Assembly (NCBI GenBank): GCA_003117195.1
Contig: BDSI01000057.1
Coordinates: 1 to 64,000, forward strand
From: Eudorina sp. 2006-703-Eu-15
Lineage: Eukaryota > Chlorophyta > Chlorophyceae > Chlamydomonadales > Volvocaceae
DNA: 64,000 bases
Reading direction: 5' to 3'
Below are positions 1-13,700 of this stretch, piece after piece (position 1 is the first letter of the stretch; the number at the start of each line of letters is the position of its first letter). Position numbers and translations under genes: made by a program. The notes under the pieces are model-generated. The model saw only the letters and a list, made by a program, of their open reading frames with translations, was not told the origin of the DNA and did no database searches.

Positions 1-3000
1 ACACGACCCCCGGCTCGGAGGCAACCAAGCCCGCGGCAGGCCGCCGCCAAGCCTCATGGCCGCCCGCGCCCTCAGGGACGTGTTATTGCTACACTGGCCA
101 CTGGCAAGTGTCAGACCAGCAATCCGACCAGCCGCGGCGACAGGGTGGGCCGAGAACCACATCACACCTGCTTGCCGTGTCCCCACACACGACCCCGGCT
201 CGGAGGCAACCAAGCCCCGCGGCAGGCCGCCGCCAAGCCTCATGGCCGCCCGCGCCCTACCAGGGACGTGTTATTGCTACACTGGCCACTGGCAAGTGTC
301 AGACCAGCAATCCGACCAGCCGCGGCGACAGGGTGGGCCGAGAACCACATCACACACCTGCTTGCCGTGTCCCCACACACGACCCCCCGGCTCGGAGGCA
401 ACCAAGCCCCGCGGCAGGCCGCCGCCAAGCCTCATGGCCGCCGCGCCTACCAGGGACGTGTTATTGCTACACTGGCCACTGGCAAGTGTCAGACCAGCAA
501 TCCGACAGCCGCGGCGACAGGGTGGGCCGAGAACCACATCACACACCTGCTTGCCGTGTCCCACATACACACGACCCCCGGCTCGGAGGCAACCAAGCCC
601 GCGGCAGCCGCCGCCAAGCCTCATGGCCGCCCGCGCCCTACCAGGGACGTGTTATTGCTACACTGGCCACTGGCAAGTGTCAGACCAGCAATCCGACCAG
701 CCGCGGCGACAGGGTGGGCCGAGAACCACATCACACACCTGCTTGCCGTGTCCCCACACACGACCCCCGGCTCGGAGGCAACCAAGCCCCGCGGCAGGCC
801 GCCGCCAAGCCTCATGGCCGCCCGCGCCCTACCAGGGACGTGTTATTGCTACACTGGCCACTGGCAAGTGTCAGACCAGCAATCCGACCAGCCGCGGCGA
901 CAGGGTGGGCCGAGAACCACATCACACACCTGCTTGCCGTGTCCCACACACGACCCCCGGCTCGGAGGCAACCAAGCCCCGCGGCAGGCCGCCGCCAAGC
1001 CTCATGGCCGCCCGCGCCCTACCAGGGACGTGTTATTGCTACACTGGCCACTGGCAAGTGTCAGACCAGCAATCCGACCAGCCGCGGCGACAGGGTGGGC
1101 CGAGAACCACATCACACACCTGCTTGCCGTGTCCCCACACACGACCCCCCGGCTCGGAGGCAACCAAGCCCCGCGGCAGGCCGCCGCCAAGCCTCATGGC
1201 CCGCGCGCCTACCAGGGACGTGTTATTGCTACACTGGCCACTGGCAAGTGTCAGACCAGCAATCCGACCAGCCGCGGCGACAGGGTGGGCCGAGAACCAC
1301 ATCACACACCTGCTTGCCGTGTCCCCACACACGACCCCGGCTCGGAGGCAACCAAGCCCGCGGCAGGCCGCCGCCAAGCCTCATGGCCGCCGCGCCCTAC
1401 CAGGGACGTGTTATTGCTACACTGGCCACTGGCAAGTGTCAGACCAGCAATCCGACCAGCCGCGGCGACAGGTGGGCCGAGAACCACATCACACACCTGC
1501 TTGCCGTGTCCCCACACGACCCCCCGGCTCGGAGGCAACCAAGCCCCGCGGCAGGCCGCCGCCAAGCCTCATGGCCGCCCGCGCCCTACCAGGGACGTGT
1601 TATTGCTACACTGGCCACTGGCAAGTGTCAGCAGCAATCCGACCAGCCGCGGCGACAGGGTGGGCGAGAACCATCACACACCTGCTTGCCGTGTCCCCAC
1701 ACACGACCCCCCGCTCGGAGGCAACCAAGCCCCGCGGCAGGCCGCCGCCAAGCCTCATGGCCGCCCGCCCTACCAGGGACGTGTTATTGCTACACTGGCC
1801 ACTGGCAAGTGTCAGACCAGCAATCCGACCAGCCGCGGCGACAGGGTGGGCCGAGAACCACATCACACACTGCTTGCCGGTGTCCCACACACGACCCACC
1901 CGGCTCGGAGCAACCAAGCCCGCGGCAGGCCGCCGCCAAGCCTCATGGCCGCCGCGCCCTACCAGGGACGTGTTATTGCTACCACTGGCCACTGGCATGT
2001 GTCAGACCAGCAATCCGACCAGCCGCGGCGACAGGGTGGGCCGAGAACCACATCGCACACCTGCTTGCCCGTGTCCCCACACACGACCCCCGGCTCGGAG
2101 GCTACCAAGCCCGCGGCAGGCCGCCGCCAAGCCTCATGGCCGCCCGCGCCCTACCAGGGACGTGTTATTGCTACACTGGCCACTGGCAAGTGTCAGACCA
2201 GCAATCCGACCAGCCGCGGCGACAGGGTGGGCCGAGAACCACATCAACACACCTGCTTTGCCGTGTCCCCACACAACGACCCCCCGGCTCGGAGGCAACC
2301 AAGCCGCCGGCAGGCCGCCGCAAGCCTCATGGCCGCCCGCGCCCTACCAGGGACGTGTTATTGCTACACTGGCCACTGGCAAGTGTCAGACCAGCAATCC
2401 GACAGCCGCGGCGACAGGGTGGGCCGAGAACCACATCGCACACCTGCTTGCCGTGTCCCAACACCGACCCCCCGGCTCGGAGGCAACCAAGCCCCGCGCA
2501 GGCCGCCGCCAAGCCTCATGGCCGCCCGCGCCCTACCAGGGACGTGTTATTGCTACACTGGCCACTGGCAAGTGTCAGACCAGCAATCCGACCAGCCGCG
2601 GCGACAGGGTGGGCCGAGAACCACATCACACACCTGCTTGCCGTGTCCCCACACATGACCCCCCGGCTCGGAGGCAACCAAGCCCCGCGGCAGGCCGCCG
2701 CCAAGCCTCATGGCCGCCGCGCCCTACCAGGGACGTGTTATTTGCTACAACTGGCCACTGGCAAGTGTCAGACCAGCAATCCGACCAAGCCGCGGCGACA
2801 GGGTGGGCCGAGAACCACATCACACACCTGCTTGCCGTGTCCCCACACACGACCCCCCGGCTCGGAGGCAACCAAGCCCCGCGGCAGGCCGCCGCCAAGC
2901 CTCATGGCGCCCGCGCCCTACCAGGGACGTGTTATTGCTAACACTGGCCACTGGCAATGTGTCAGACCAGCATCCGACCAGCCGCGGCGACAGGGTGGGC

Positions 3001-6000
3001 CGAGAACACATCACACACCTGCTTGCCGTGTCCCCACCACACGACCCCCCGGCTCGGAGCAACCAAGCCCCGCGGCAGGCCGCGCCAAGCCTCATGGCCG
3101 CCGCGCCCTACCAGGGACGTGTTATTGCTACACTGGCCACTGGCAAGTGTCAGACCAGCAATCCGACCAGCCGCGGCGACAGGGTGGGCCGAGAACCACA
3201 TCACACACCTGCTTGCCGTGTCCCCACTACACACGACCCCGGCTCGGAGGCAACCAAGCCCCGCGGCAGGCCGCCGCCAAGCCTCATGGCGCCCGCGCCC
3301 TACCAGGGACGTGTTATTGCTACACTGGCCACTGGCAAGTGTCAGACAGCAATCCGACCAGCCGCGGCGACAGGGTGGGCCGAGAACCCACATCACACAC
3401 CTGCTTGCCGTGTCCCCACACACGACCCCCCGGCTCGGAGGCAACCAAGCCCCGCGGCAGGCCGCGCCAAGCCTCATGGCCGCCCGCGCCCTACCAGGGA
3501 CGTGTTATTGCTAAACTGGCCACTGGCAAGTGTCAGACCAGCAATCCGACCAGCCGCGGCGACAGGGTGGGCGAGAACCACATCACACACCTGCTTGCCG
3601 TGTCCCCACATACACACGACCCCCCGGCTCGGAGGCAACCAAGCCCCGCGGCAGGCCGCCGCCAAGCCTCATGGCCGCCCGCGCCCTACCAGGGACGTGT
3701 TATTGCTACACTGGCCACTGGCAAGTGTCAGACCAGCAATCCGACCAGCCGCGGCGACAGGGTGGGCGAGAACCACATCGCACACCTGCTTGCCGTGTCC
3801 CCACACACGACCCCCCGGCTCGGAGGCAACCAAGCCCCGCGGCAGGCCGCCGCCAAGCCTCATGGCCGCCCGCGCCCTACCAGGGACGTGTTATTGCTAC
3901 ACTGGCCACTGGCAAGTGTCAGACCAGCAATCCGACCAGCCGCGGCGACAGGGTGGGCCGAGAACCACATCACACACCTGCTTGCCGTGTCCCCACACAG
4001 ACCCCCCGGCTCGGAGGCAACCAAGCCCCGCGGCAGGCCGCCGCAAGCCTCATGGCCGCCGCGCCCTACCAGGGACGTGTTATTGCTACACTGGCCACTG
4101 GCAAGTGTCAGACCAGCAATCCGACCAGCCGCGGCGACAGGGTGGGCGAGAACCACATCACACACCTGCTTGCCGTGTCCCCACACACCGACCCCCGGCT
4201 CGGAGGCAACCAAGCCCCGCGGCAGGCCGCCGCCAAGCCTCATGGCCGCCCGCGCCTACCAGGGACGTGTTATTGCTACACTGGCCACTGGCAAGTGTCA
4301 GACCAGCAATCCGACAGCGCGGCGACAGGGTGGGCCGAGAACCACATCACACACCTGCTTGCCGTGTCCCCACACACGACCCCCGGCTCGGAGGCAACCA
4401 AGCCCGCGGCAGGCCGCCGCAAGCTCATGGCGCCCGCGCCCTACCAGGGACGTGTTATTGCTACACTGGCCACTGGCAAGTGTCAGACCAGCAATCGACA
4501 GCCGCGGCGACAGGGTGGGCGAGAACCACATCACACACCTGCTTGCCGTGTCCCCACACACGACCCCCGGCTCGGAGGCAACCAAGCCCGCGGCAGGCCG
4601 CCGCCAAGCCTCATGGGCCGCCCGCGCCCTACCAGGACGTGTTATTGCTACACTGGCCACTGGCATGTGTCAGACCAGCAATCCGACCAGCCGCGGCGAC
4701 AGGGTGGGCCGAGAACCACATCGCACACCTGCTTGCGTGTCCCCACACACGACCCCCCGGCTCGGAGGCTACCAAGCCCGCGGCAGGCCGCCGCAAGCCT
4801 CATGGCCGCCGCGCCCTACCAGGGACGTGTTATTGCTACACTGGCCACTGGCAAGTGTCAGACCAGCAATCCGACCAGCCGCGGCGACAGGGTGGGCCGA
4901 GAACCACATCACACACCTGCTTGCCGTGTCCCCACACACGACCCCCGGCTCGGAGGCAACCAAGCCCCGCGGCAGGCGCCGCCAAGCCTCATGGCCGCCC
5001 GCGCCTACCAGGGACGTGTTATTGCTACACTGGCCACTGGCATGTGTCAGACCAGCAATCCGACCAGCCGCGGCGACAGGGTGGGCCGAGAACCACATCG
5101 CACACCTGCTTGCCGTGTCCCCACACACGACCCCCCGGCTCGGAGGCTACCAAGCCCCGCGGCAGGCCGCCGCCAAGCCTCATGGCCGCCCGCGCCCTAC
5201 CAGGGACGTGTTATTGCTACACTGGCCACTGGCAAGTGTCAGACCAGCAATCCGACCAGCCGCGGCGACAGGGTGGGCGAGAACCACATCACACACCTGC
5301 TTGCCGTGTCCCCACACACGACCCCCGGCTCGGAGGCAACCAAGCCCCCGCGGCAGCCGCCGCCAAGCCTCATGGCCGCCCGCGCCCTACCAGGGACGTG
5401 TTATTGCTACACTGGCCACTGGCAAGTGTCAGACCAGCAATCCGACCAGCCGCGGCGACAGGGTGGGCCGAGAACCACATCACACACCTGCTTGCCGTGT
5501 CCCCACACACGACCCCCCGGCTCGGAGGCAACCAAGCCCGCGGCAGGCCGCCGCCAAGCCTCATGGCCGCCGCGCCCTACCAGGGACGTGTTATTGCTAC
5601 ACTGGCCACTGGCAAGTGTCAGACCAGCAATCCGACCAGCCGCGGCGACAGGGTGGGCCGAGAACCACATCACACACCTGCTTGCCGTGTCCCCACACAC
5701 GACCCCCCGGCTCGGAGGCAACCAAGCCCCGCGGCAGGCCGCCGCCAAGCCTCATGGCCGCCGCGCCCTACCAGGGACGTGTTATTGCTACACTGGCCAC
5801 TGGCAAGTGTCAGACCAGCAATCCGACCAGCCGCGGCGACAGGGTGGGCCGAGAACCACATCACACACCTGCTTGCCGTGTCCCACATACACACGACCCC
5901 CGGCTCGGAGGCAACCAAGCCCCGCGGCAGGCCGCCGCCAAGCCTCATGGCCGCCGCGCCCTACCAGGGACGTGTTATTGCTACACTGGCCACTGGCAAG

Positions 6001-9000
6001 TGTCAGACCAGCAATCCGACCAGCCGCGGCGACAGGGTGGGCCGAGAACCACATCACACACCTGCTTGCCGTGTCCCCACACACGACCCCCGGCTCGGAG
6101 GCAACCAAGCCCGCGGCAGGCCGCCGCCAAGCCTCATGGCCGCCCGCGCCCTACCAGGGACGTGTTATTGCTACACTGGCCACTGGCAAGTGTCAGACCA
6201 GCAATCCGACCAGCCGCGGCGACAGGGTGGGCCGAGAACCACATCACACACCTGCTTGCCGTGTCCCCACACACGACCCCCCGGCTCGGAGGCAACCAAG
6301 CCCCGCGGCAGGCCGCCGCCAAGCCTCATGGCCGCCCGCGCCCTACCAGGGACGTGTTATTGCTACACTGGCCACTGGCATGTGTCAGACCAGCAATCCG
6401 ACCAGCCGCGGCGACAGGGTGGGCCGAGAACCACATCGCACACCTGCTTGCCGTGTCCCCACACACGACCCCCGGCTCGGAGGCTACCAAGCCCGCGGCA
6501 GGCCGCCGCCAAGCCTCATGGCCGCCCGCGCCCTACCAGGGACGTGTTATTGCTACACTGGCCACTGGCAAGTGTCAGACCAGCAATCCGACCAGCCGCG
6601 GCGACAGGGTGGGCCGAGAACCACATCACACACCTGCTTGCCGTGTCCCCACACACGACCCCCCGGCTCGGAGGCAACCAAGCCCCGCGGCAGGCCGCCG
6701 CCAAGCCTCATGGCCGCCCGCGCCCTACCAGGGACGTGTTATTGCTACACTGGCCACTGGCAAGTGTCAGACCAGCAATCCGACCAGCCGCGGCGACAGG
6801 GTGGGCCGAGAACCACATCGCACACCTGCTTGCCGTGTCCCCACACACGACCCCCGGCTCGGAGGCAACCAAGCCCCGCGGCAGGCCGCCGCCAAGCCTC
6901 TTGGCCGCCCGCGCCCTACCAGGGACGTGTTATTGCTAAACTGGCCACTGGCAAGTGTCAGACCAGCAATCCGACCAGCCGCGGCGACAGGGTGGGCCGA
7001 GAACCACATCACACACCTGCTTGCCGTGTCCCCACACACGACCCCCGGCTCGGAGGCAACCAAGCCCGCGGCAGGCCGCCGCCAAGCCTCATGGCCGCCC
7101 GCGCCCTACCAGGGACGTGTTATTGCTACACTGGCCACTGGCAAGTGTCAGACCAGCAATCCGACCAGCCGCGGCGACAGGGTGGGCCGAGAACCACATC
7201 GCACACCTGCTTGCCGTGTCCCCACACACGACCCCCCGGCTCGGAGGCAACCAAGCCCCGCGGCAGGCCGCCGCCAAGCCTCATGGCCGCCCGCGCCCTA
7301 CCAGGGACGTGTTATTGCTACACTGGCCACTGGCAAGTGTCAGACCAGCAATCCGACCAGCCGCGGCGACAGGGTGGGCCGAGAACCACATCACACACCT
7401 GCTTGCCGTGTCCCCACACATGACCCCCCGGCTCGGAGGCAACCAAGCCCGCGGCAGGCCGCCGCCAAGCCTCATGGCCGCCCGCGCCCTACCAGGGACG
7501 TGTTATTGCTACACTGGCCACTGGCAAGTGTCAGACCAGCAATCCGACCAGCCGCGGCGACAGGGTGGGCCGAGAACCACATCACACACCTGCTTGCCGT
7601 GTCCCCACATACACACGACCCCCCGGCTCGGAGGCAACCAAGCCCCGCGGCAGGCCGCCGCCAAGCCTCATGGCCGCCCGCGCCCTACCAGGGACGTGTT
7701 ATTGCTACACTGGCCACTGGCAAGTGTCAGACCAGCAATCCGACCAGCCGCGGCGACAGGGTGGGCCGAGAACCACATCACACACCTGCTTGCCGTGTCC
7801 CCACACACGACCCCCCGGCTCGGAGGCAACCAAGCCCCGTGGCAGGCCGCCGCCAAGCCTCATGGCCGCCCGCGCCCTACCAGGGACGTGTTATTGCTAC
7901 ACTGGCCACTGGCAAGTGTCAGACCAGCAATCCGACCAGCCGCGGCGACAGGGTGGGCCGAGAACCACATCACACACCTGCTTGCCGTGTCCCCACACAC
8001 GACCCCCCGGCTCGGAGGCAACCAAGCCCCGCGGCAGGCCGCCGCCAAGCCTCATGGCCGCCCGCGCCCTACCAGGGACGTGTTATTGCTACACTGGCCA
8101 CTGGCATGTGTCAGACCAGCAATCCGACCAGCCGCGGCGACAGGGTGGGCCGAGAACCACATCGCACACCTGCTTGCCGTGTCCCCACACACGACCCCCC
8201 GGCTCGGAGGCTACCAAGCCCCGCGGCAGGCCGCCGCCAAGCCTCATGGCCGCCCGCGCCCTACCAGGGACGTGTTATTGCTACACTGGCCACTGGCAAG
8301 TGTCAGACCAGCAATCCGACCAGCCGCGGCGACAGGGTGGGCCGAGAACCACATCACACACCTGCTTGCCGTGTCCCCACACACGACCCCCCGGCTCGGA
8401 GGCAACCAAGCCCCGCGGCAGGCCGCCGCCAAGCCTCATGGCCGCCCGCGCCCTACCAGGGACGTGTTATTGCTACACTGGCCACTGGCAAGTGTCAGAC
8501 CAGCAATCCGACCAGCCGCGGCGACAGGGTGGGCCGAGAACCACATCACACACCTGCTTGCCGTGTCCCCACACATGACCCCCCGGCTCGGAGGCAACCA
8601 AGCCCCGCGGCAGGCCGCCGCCAAGCCTCATGGCCGCCCGCGCCCTACCAGGGACGTGTTATTGCTACACTGGCCACTGGCAAGTGTCAGACCAGCAATC
8701 CGACCAGCCGCGGCGACAGGGTGGGCCGAGAACCACATCACACACCTGCTTGCCGTGTCCCCACATACACACGACCCCCGGCTCGGAGGCAACCAAGCCC
8801 GCGGCAGGCCGCCGCCAAGCCTCATGGCCGCCCGCGCCCTACCAGGGACGTGTTATTGCTACACTGGCCACTGGCAAGTGTCAGACCAGCAATCCGACCA
8901 GCCGCGGCGACAGGGTGGGCCGAGAACCACATCACACACCTGCTTGCCGTGTCCCCACACACGACCCCCCGGCTCGGAGGCAACCAAGCCCCGTGGCAGG

Positions 9001-10733
9001 CCGCCGCCAAGCCTCATGGCCGCCCGCGCCCTACCAGGGACGTGTTATTGCTACACTGGCCACTGGCAAGTGTCAGACCAGCAATCCGACCAGCCGCGGC
9101 GACAGGGTGGGCCGAGAACCACATCACACACCTGCTTGCCGTGTCCCCACACACGACCCCCGGCTCGGAGGCAACCAAGCCCCGCGGCAGGCCGCCGCCA
9201 AGCCTCATGGCCGCCCGCGCCCTACCAGGGACGTGTTATTGCTACACTGGCCACTGGCATGTGTCAGACCAGCAATCCGACCAGCCGCGGCGACAGGGTG
9301 GGCCGAGAACCACATCGCACACCTGCTTGCCGTGTCCCCACACACGACCCCCCGGCTCGGAGGCTACCAAGCCCCGCGGCAGGCCGCCGCCAAGCCTCAT
9401 GGCCGCCCGCGCCCTACCAGGGACGTGTTATTGCTACACTGGCCACTGGCAAGTGTCAGACCAGCAATCCGACCAGCCGCGGCGACAGGGTGGGCCGAGA
9501 ACCACATCACACACCTGCTTGCCGTGTCCCCACACACGACCCCCCGGCTCGGAGGCAACCAAGCCCCGCGGCAGGCCGCCGCCAAGCCTCATGGCCGCCC
9601 GCGCCCTACCAGGGACGTGTTATTGCTAAACTGGCCACTGGCAAGTGTCAGACCAGCAATCCGACCAGCCGCGGCGACAGGGTGGGCCGAGAACCACATC
9701 GCACACCTGCTTGCCGTGTCCCCACACACGACCCCCCGGCTCGGAGGCAACCAAGCCCCGCGGCAGGCCGCCGCCAAGCCTCTTGGCCGCCCGCGCCCTA
9801 CCAGGGACGTGTTATTGCTAAACTGGCCACTGGCAAGTGTCAGACCAGCAATCCGACCAGCCGCGGCGACAGGGTGGGCCCGAGAACCACATCACACACC
9901 TGCTTGCCGTGTCCCCACACACGACCCCCGGCTCGGAGGCAACCAAGCCCCGCGGCAGGCCGCCGCCAAGCCTCATGGCCGCCCGCGCCCTACCAGGGAC
10001 GTGTTATTGCTACACTGGCCACTGGCAAGTGTCAGACCAGCAATCCGACCAGCCGCGGCGACAGGGTGGGCCGAGAACCACATCGCACACCTGCTTGCCG
10101 TGTCCCCACACACGACCCCCCGGCTCGGAGGCAACCAAGCCCCGCGGCAGGCCGCCGCCAAGCCTCATGGCCGCCCGCGCCCTACCAGGGACGTGTTATT
10201 GCTACACTGGCCACTGGCAAGTGTCAGACCAGCAATCCGACCAGCCGCGGCGACAGGGTGGGCCGAGAACCACATCACACACCTGCTTGCTGTGTCCCCA
10301 CACACGACCCCCGGCTCGGAGGCAACCAAGCCCCGCGGCAGGCCGCCGCCAAGCCTCATGGCCGCCCGCGCCCTACCAGGGACGTGTTATTGCTACACTG
10401 GCCACTGGCAAGTGTCAGACCAGCAATCCGACCAGCCGCGGCGACAGGGTGGGCCGAGAACCACATCACACACCTGCTTGCCGTGTCCCCACACACGACC
10501 CCCCGGCTCGGAGGCAACCAAGCCCCGCGGCAGGCCGCCGCCAAGCCTCATGGCCGCCCGCGCCCTACCAGGGACGTGTTATTGCTACACTGCTGGCCAC
10601 TGGCAAGTGTCAGACCAGCAATCCGACCAGCCGCGGCGACAGGGTGGGCCGAGAACCACATCACACACCTGCTTGCCGTGTCCCCACACACGACCCCCCG
10701 GCTCGGAGGCAACCAAGCCCCGCGGTCTTGGCA
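1..10733. repeat. 192-bp tandem satellite array, about 56 copies
   Basis: A GC-rich unit of about 192 bp is repeated head to tail from the first base to 10733, where the last copy stops abruptly after CCAAGCCCCGCGG. An easy anchor is CATGGCCGCCCGCGCCCTAC, which recurs at for example 8629, 9015, 9207, 10359 and 10551. Spacing is 191-192 bp in the right half and 185-192 bp in the left half, where single-base losses in C, G and other short runs are frequent. Some copies carry a 3-4 bp gain (ACATACACACG instead of ACACACG). The array is cut by the window start, so its true size is unknown. The unit length is a multiple of three and the forward strand lacks stop codons, so apparent reading frames of up to 3173 codons arise by chance. 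I see no telomeric (TTTTAGGG-type) repeats. Centromeric, subtelomeric or other heterochromatic satellite are all possible. Confidence 0.97.
7418..9725. repeat. Higher-order repeat: six-unit block duplicated inside the satellite
   Basis: Diagnostic single-base variants recur in the same order with a period of about 1154 bp. ACATGACC is at about 7418 and 8572, the ACATACAC insertion at about 7606 and 8763, CCCCGTGG at about 7838 and 8991, and a linked three-site variant (GGCATGTG, ATCGCACACC, GGCTACC) at about 8104 and 9258. This is a six-unit higher-order duplication. A longer 15-unit (about 2880 bp) echo links about 6378-7200 with about 9258-10084. Confidence 0.75.
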
Positions 10734-13700
10734 TTTGGGCCTTGGCCCTCGGGCTTGGGCCACAAGTGAGTCAACGCATTCAGCCTGAAGAGCTCTTTGA
10801 CATTCTACAAAAATCCGACAAAACGAAGCACAAAGCGGCAGTTCAAGTTTGGACTTGCACGAGTCAGAGGTCGAATGGGCCGTGCTGATGAGCAGTGGAC
10901 GCGTACAATTAAGAAGTATTGTTTGTTATAAAAGAGACAACGTAAAGCTTACTTTTAAAAAGTTTGCAATACAATATTAGGGGCGGCACGCCATTCACTA
11001 TGATCGCCTGTTCCGTAATGAGGTGCCGCCCCGTACGATTGGGGTGCCGGTGGGTTCCACCACCATACTTATACCCTTGATAAGGTCGTCGTATGCCGGG
11101 GCCATATCGGTGGTGTGCCCATTCCATACAAGGACTGCTAGGTATGTAAGGAAGCATGCTGTGTGTCGGTGCCATAATAACGCCGACGGGCGAGCGCGCA
11201 CATGTTGATGGGCTGAGCGTGCATGGGCTACCATCAGAGGGGGCCGTTTCAAGGCTGCGCAGGGCGGTCGGTATGACACTGGTGAGGGGCAGCGCTGCCG
11301 CATCGCCGGTCGCCAGCTGCCCACATAACATTGCTAGATAGCCGTGAAGGCAAGGGCCCGCAGCAGGATGGGGGTCTTCTTGGCGGGGGGGACGTCGGAG
11401 CCAGCCGATGAGGTACAGACTACGTTCATTCAAAACACTGGATCTATCTCCATTCTCATGGATGTGCACAGTCCGGGGGTCAGGACATCGATCGTGATGA
11501 GGCGATCGATGCAGCACCCAGTTAAGGCATGTAGTAAGCATACGTATGCGTGCCTTATTGGGGGGAGGATAGCGGTGTACGCTACAGGCAGGACTAAGGG
11601 AGCGAGCGAGGCCCCCGCATTATTGTGACAACCCGCAAGTTCGTTTACATATGCAGTGTATGGTGAGGAAACTTCGGTTGTATGTCGCCGTTCGTTGGCT
11701 GTCACCGATGACCCGCGGTGACATCCTTAGTAATACCCTTTTCTGGATCGCATGGCCCGAAGCCGACAACGACCGTTGCCCCACGCCTTCGTGGCTTGTA
11801 CGAATACACCAATCCGCCCTCTTTTCCCTATTTATTCTGCATCTTCCTCTGGACACGCTCAGCGACATTCTAAGCAAGAGCAAGTGCCGTCGTGACCTTC
11901 TGCGATTGGTCGGTCCCCCGCCCCTAGCTACCGTCAGACCCCCCCCTTAAACCATGGCTGAATGAACAACGTTGAACCACCAGTTGAATCAGTTTGATCC
12001 AGCTGGGAACCCTTTGAACCAATTAGAACCAGAGCGCTGGTTCAACCTGGATCAATCTTTGATCCTGACTGGTTCTTATTGGTTCTAATTCGCATGCTGC
12101 AATACTCTGTAAGGCTTACATGATAATAATGGACCGATCGCTTCGTCAGTGAAGCGTCAATTCGCAGTAGGCCATGGACAGGTCCAAGCTGTGGCCCAAC
12201 AGCAGCCGTAGCCCCAATGGCTGGTGCACGAAACAAACTCCGCAAATAATCCACCAAAGCATACTCTGCGGCGAGCTACACATAAACGTTCCTGACCTCA
12301 GCACCAGCACGTAGTGTGCAACATACCCTCCACGTATCGTGCAACCCTCCATTTGCTACGTATCCCTAATTCGTCTATGCAGCAACTTCCGTACGTGCGA
12401 GAACATGTAATAAGTCACCGGGTATCGGGCAGTATATATACTAAACAACCCCGCGCATTTTCTGCGGCAAGATTGACGACCAAGAACAATTTCATGACAG
12501 TGAAGACCTCCATCGCAGGTAGGGACGACCGACGGAAGATGCCATGTCAGTGTGCGGTTCCATACGAGCGCAGTTCGATCTTTCGAACCACAACTATTAC
12601 GAACCGCGAACGAACGAAGCTTTCCCAGGCATACATGCGCGTCTTTCAAATAATCCGAGTAGAGCAAGCACTAACGCACATACATCTGTCCAAGCCCGCA
12701 AGCAACATCGTTGCCAGCCAATGCACCCAGAAGTCAACAAACCAGCCAAGAGCACCTATAAAATAAAGCAGCCAAGCAAGCGGGTGAGGTCCCTAAAGCA
12801 AACTTCTAGGGGTCAGCATCGCACGCAGCGCCTATCGCCTCACTGGCTGAGGACTGGGACTACTGGCGGCCTGTTTGGGCCTGGAAACATGGTCGGGAAC
12901 TCCGTAAACTATGGTTTGGGCCCCCATAATATGCGGCCTGGGGGCCCGTAATATGGGGTGCGGGTCCCCGTAATATGGGGTCCGGGTCCCCGTAATGCCC
13001 CCCGTAAACTCTGGCCGTAATCTGTCTCCGTATTCCTTGTCGCGCTTTACGCCAAGTCCGTCTCCGTAAAACCGCCCCCATTTTAATTTTTATTTTACGG
13101 CAAATCCGACCCCCCTTATCCCAGAGTGTGCCTTGCTCAGGACCGGGGCGGCCAAGGAGCCGCCGCCCGACCTGCCCGACCGCTCCTGCACATGTCCTGG
13201 CCTAGGCCTGTCCTAGGCCTAGGCCTCTCCCAGCCACACCATTTGTATGTGCAAACCCAACCTTCCTGCACCACGCACACGCACGACGTTGCGCAAGGAA
13301 ACAATGCAGAGCAGTCAAGACCTCGAGCAATAGTTGACGTGTACGTACCTCGCTCGCTACCCCCCGTAATAAATACCGTAGGAGACACCAGCCATTTACT
13401 CAAGCGCACAGACCCTCAACCGACACACCGGGAGGCACGAGCGCCTGAGAGATATTATTGATCACTGGTATATACGGGCAACTACGGAAAAGCGGTTCCG
13501 ATGCCCACTTAGAGGCGCCAAAAGATCTCGATGCATGGACAGCGCCAACTTAAGCTGTGGAGGCTGCACCTGACCACTGAATGGGGACCCCGACCCTGGG
13601 CGGCGGCAAGCACCCCAACGCACCTGGCATCCCTTAACACAAAACGACACAGCATCCTATCGCCATAATCAGGCAGATCTCCCGACGGCTAGCAACACGG

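Noticed and set aside
1..10733. CRISPR-like array
   Set aside because: Units are about 192 bp and conserved over their whole length with no variable spacers, and the genome is eukaryotic.
56..10888. Giant forward reading frames (up to 3173 codons) and many minus-strand frames of about 62 codons
   Set aside because: They are products of the 192-bp satellite. All three forward frames are open, indels between copies do not disturb openness, and the encoded repeats change frame from copy to copy.
10909..11541. 210-codon minus-strand frame next to the satellite
   Set aside because: Overlapped by other open frames on both strands, without domain, splice sites or algal codon bias.
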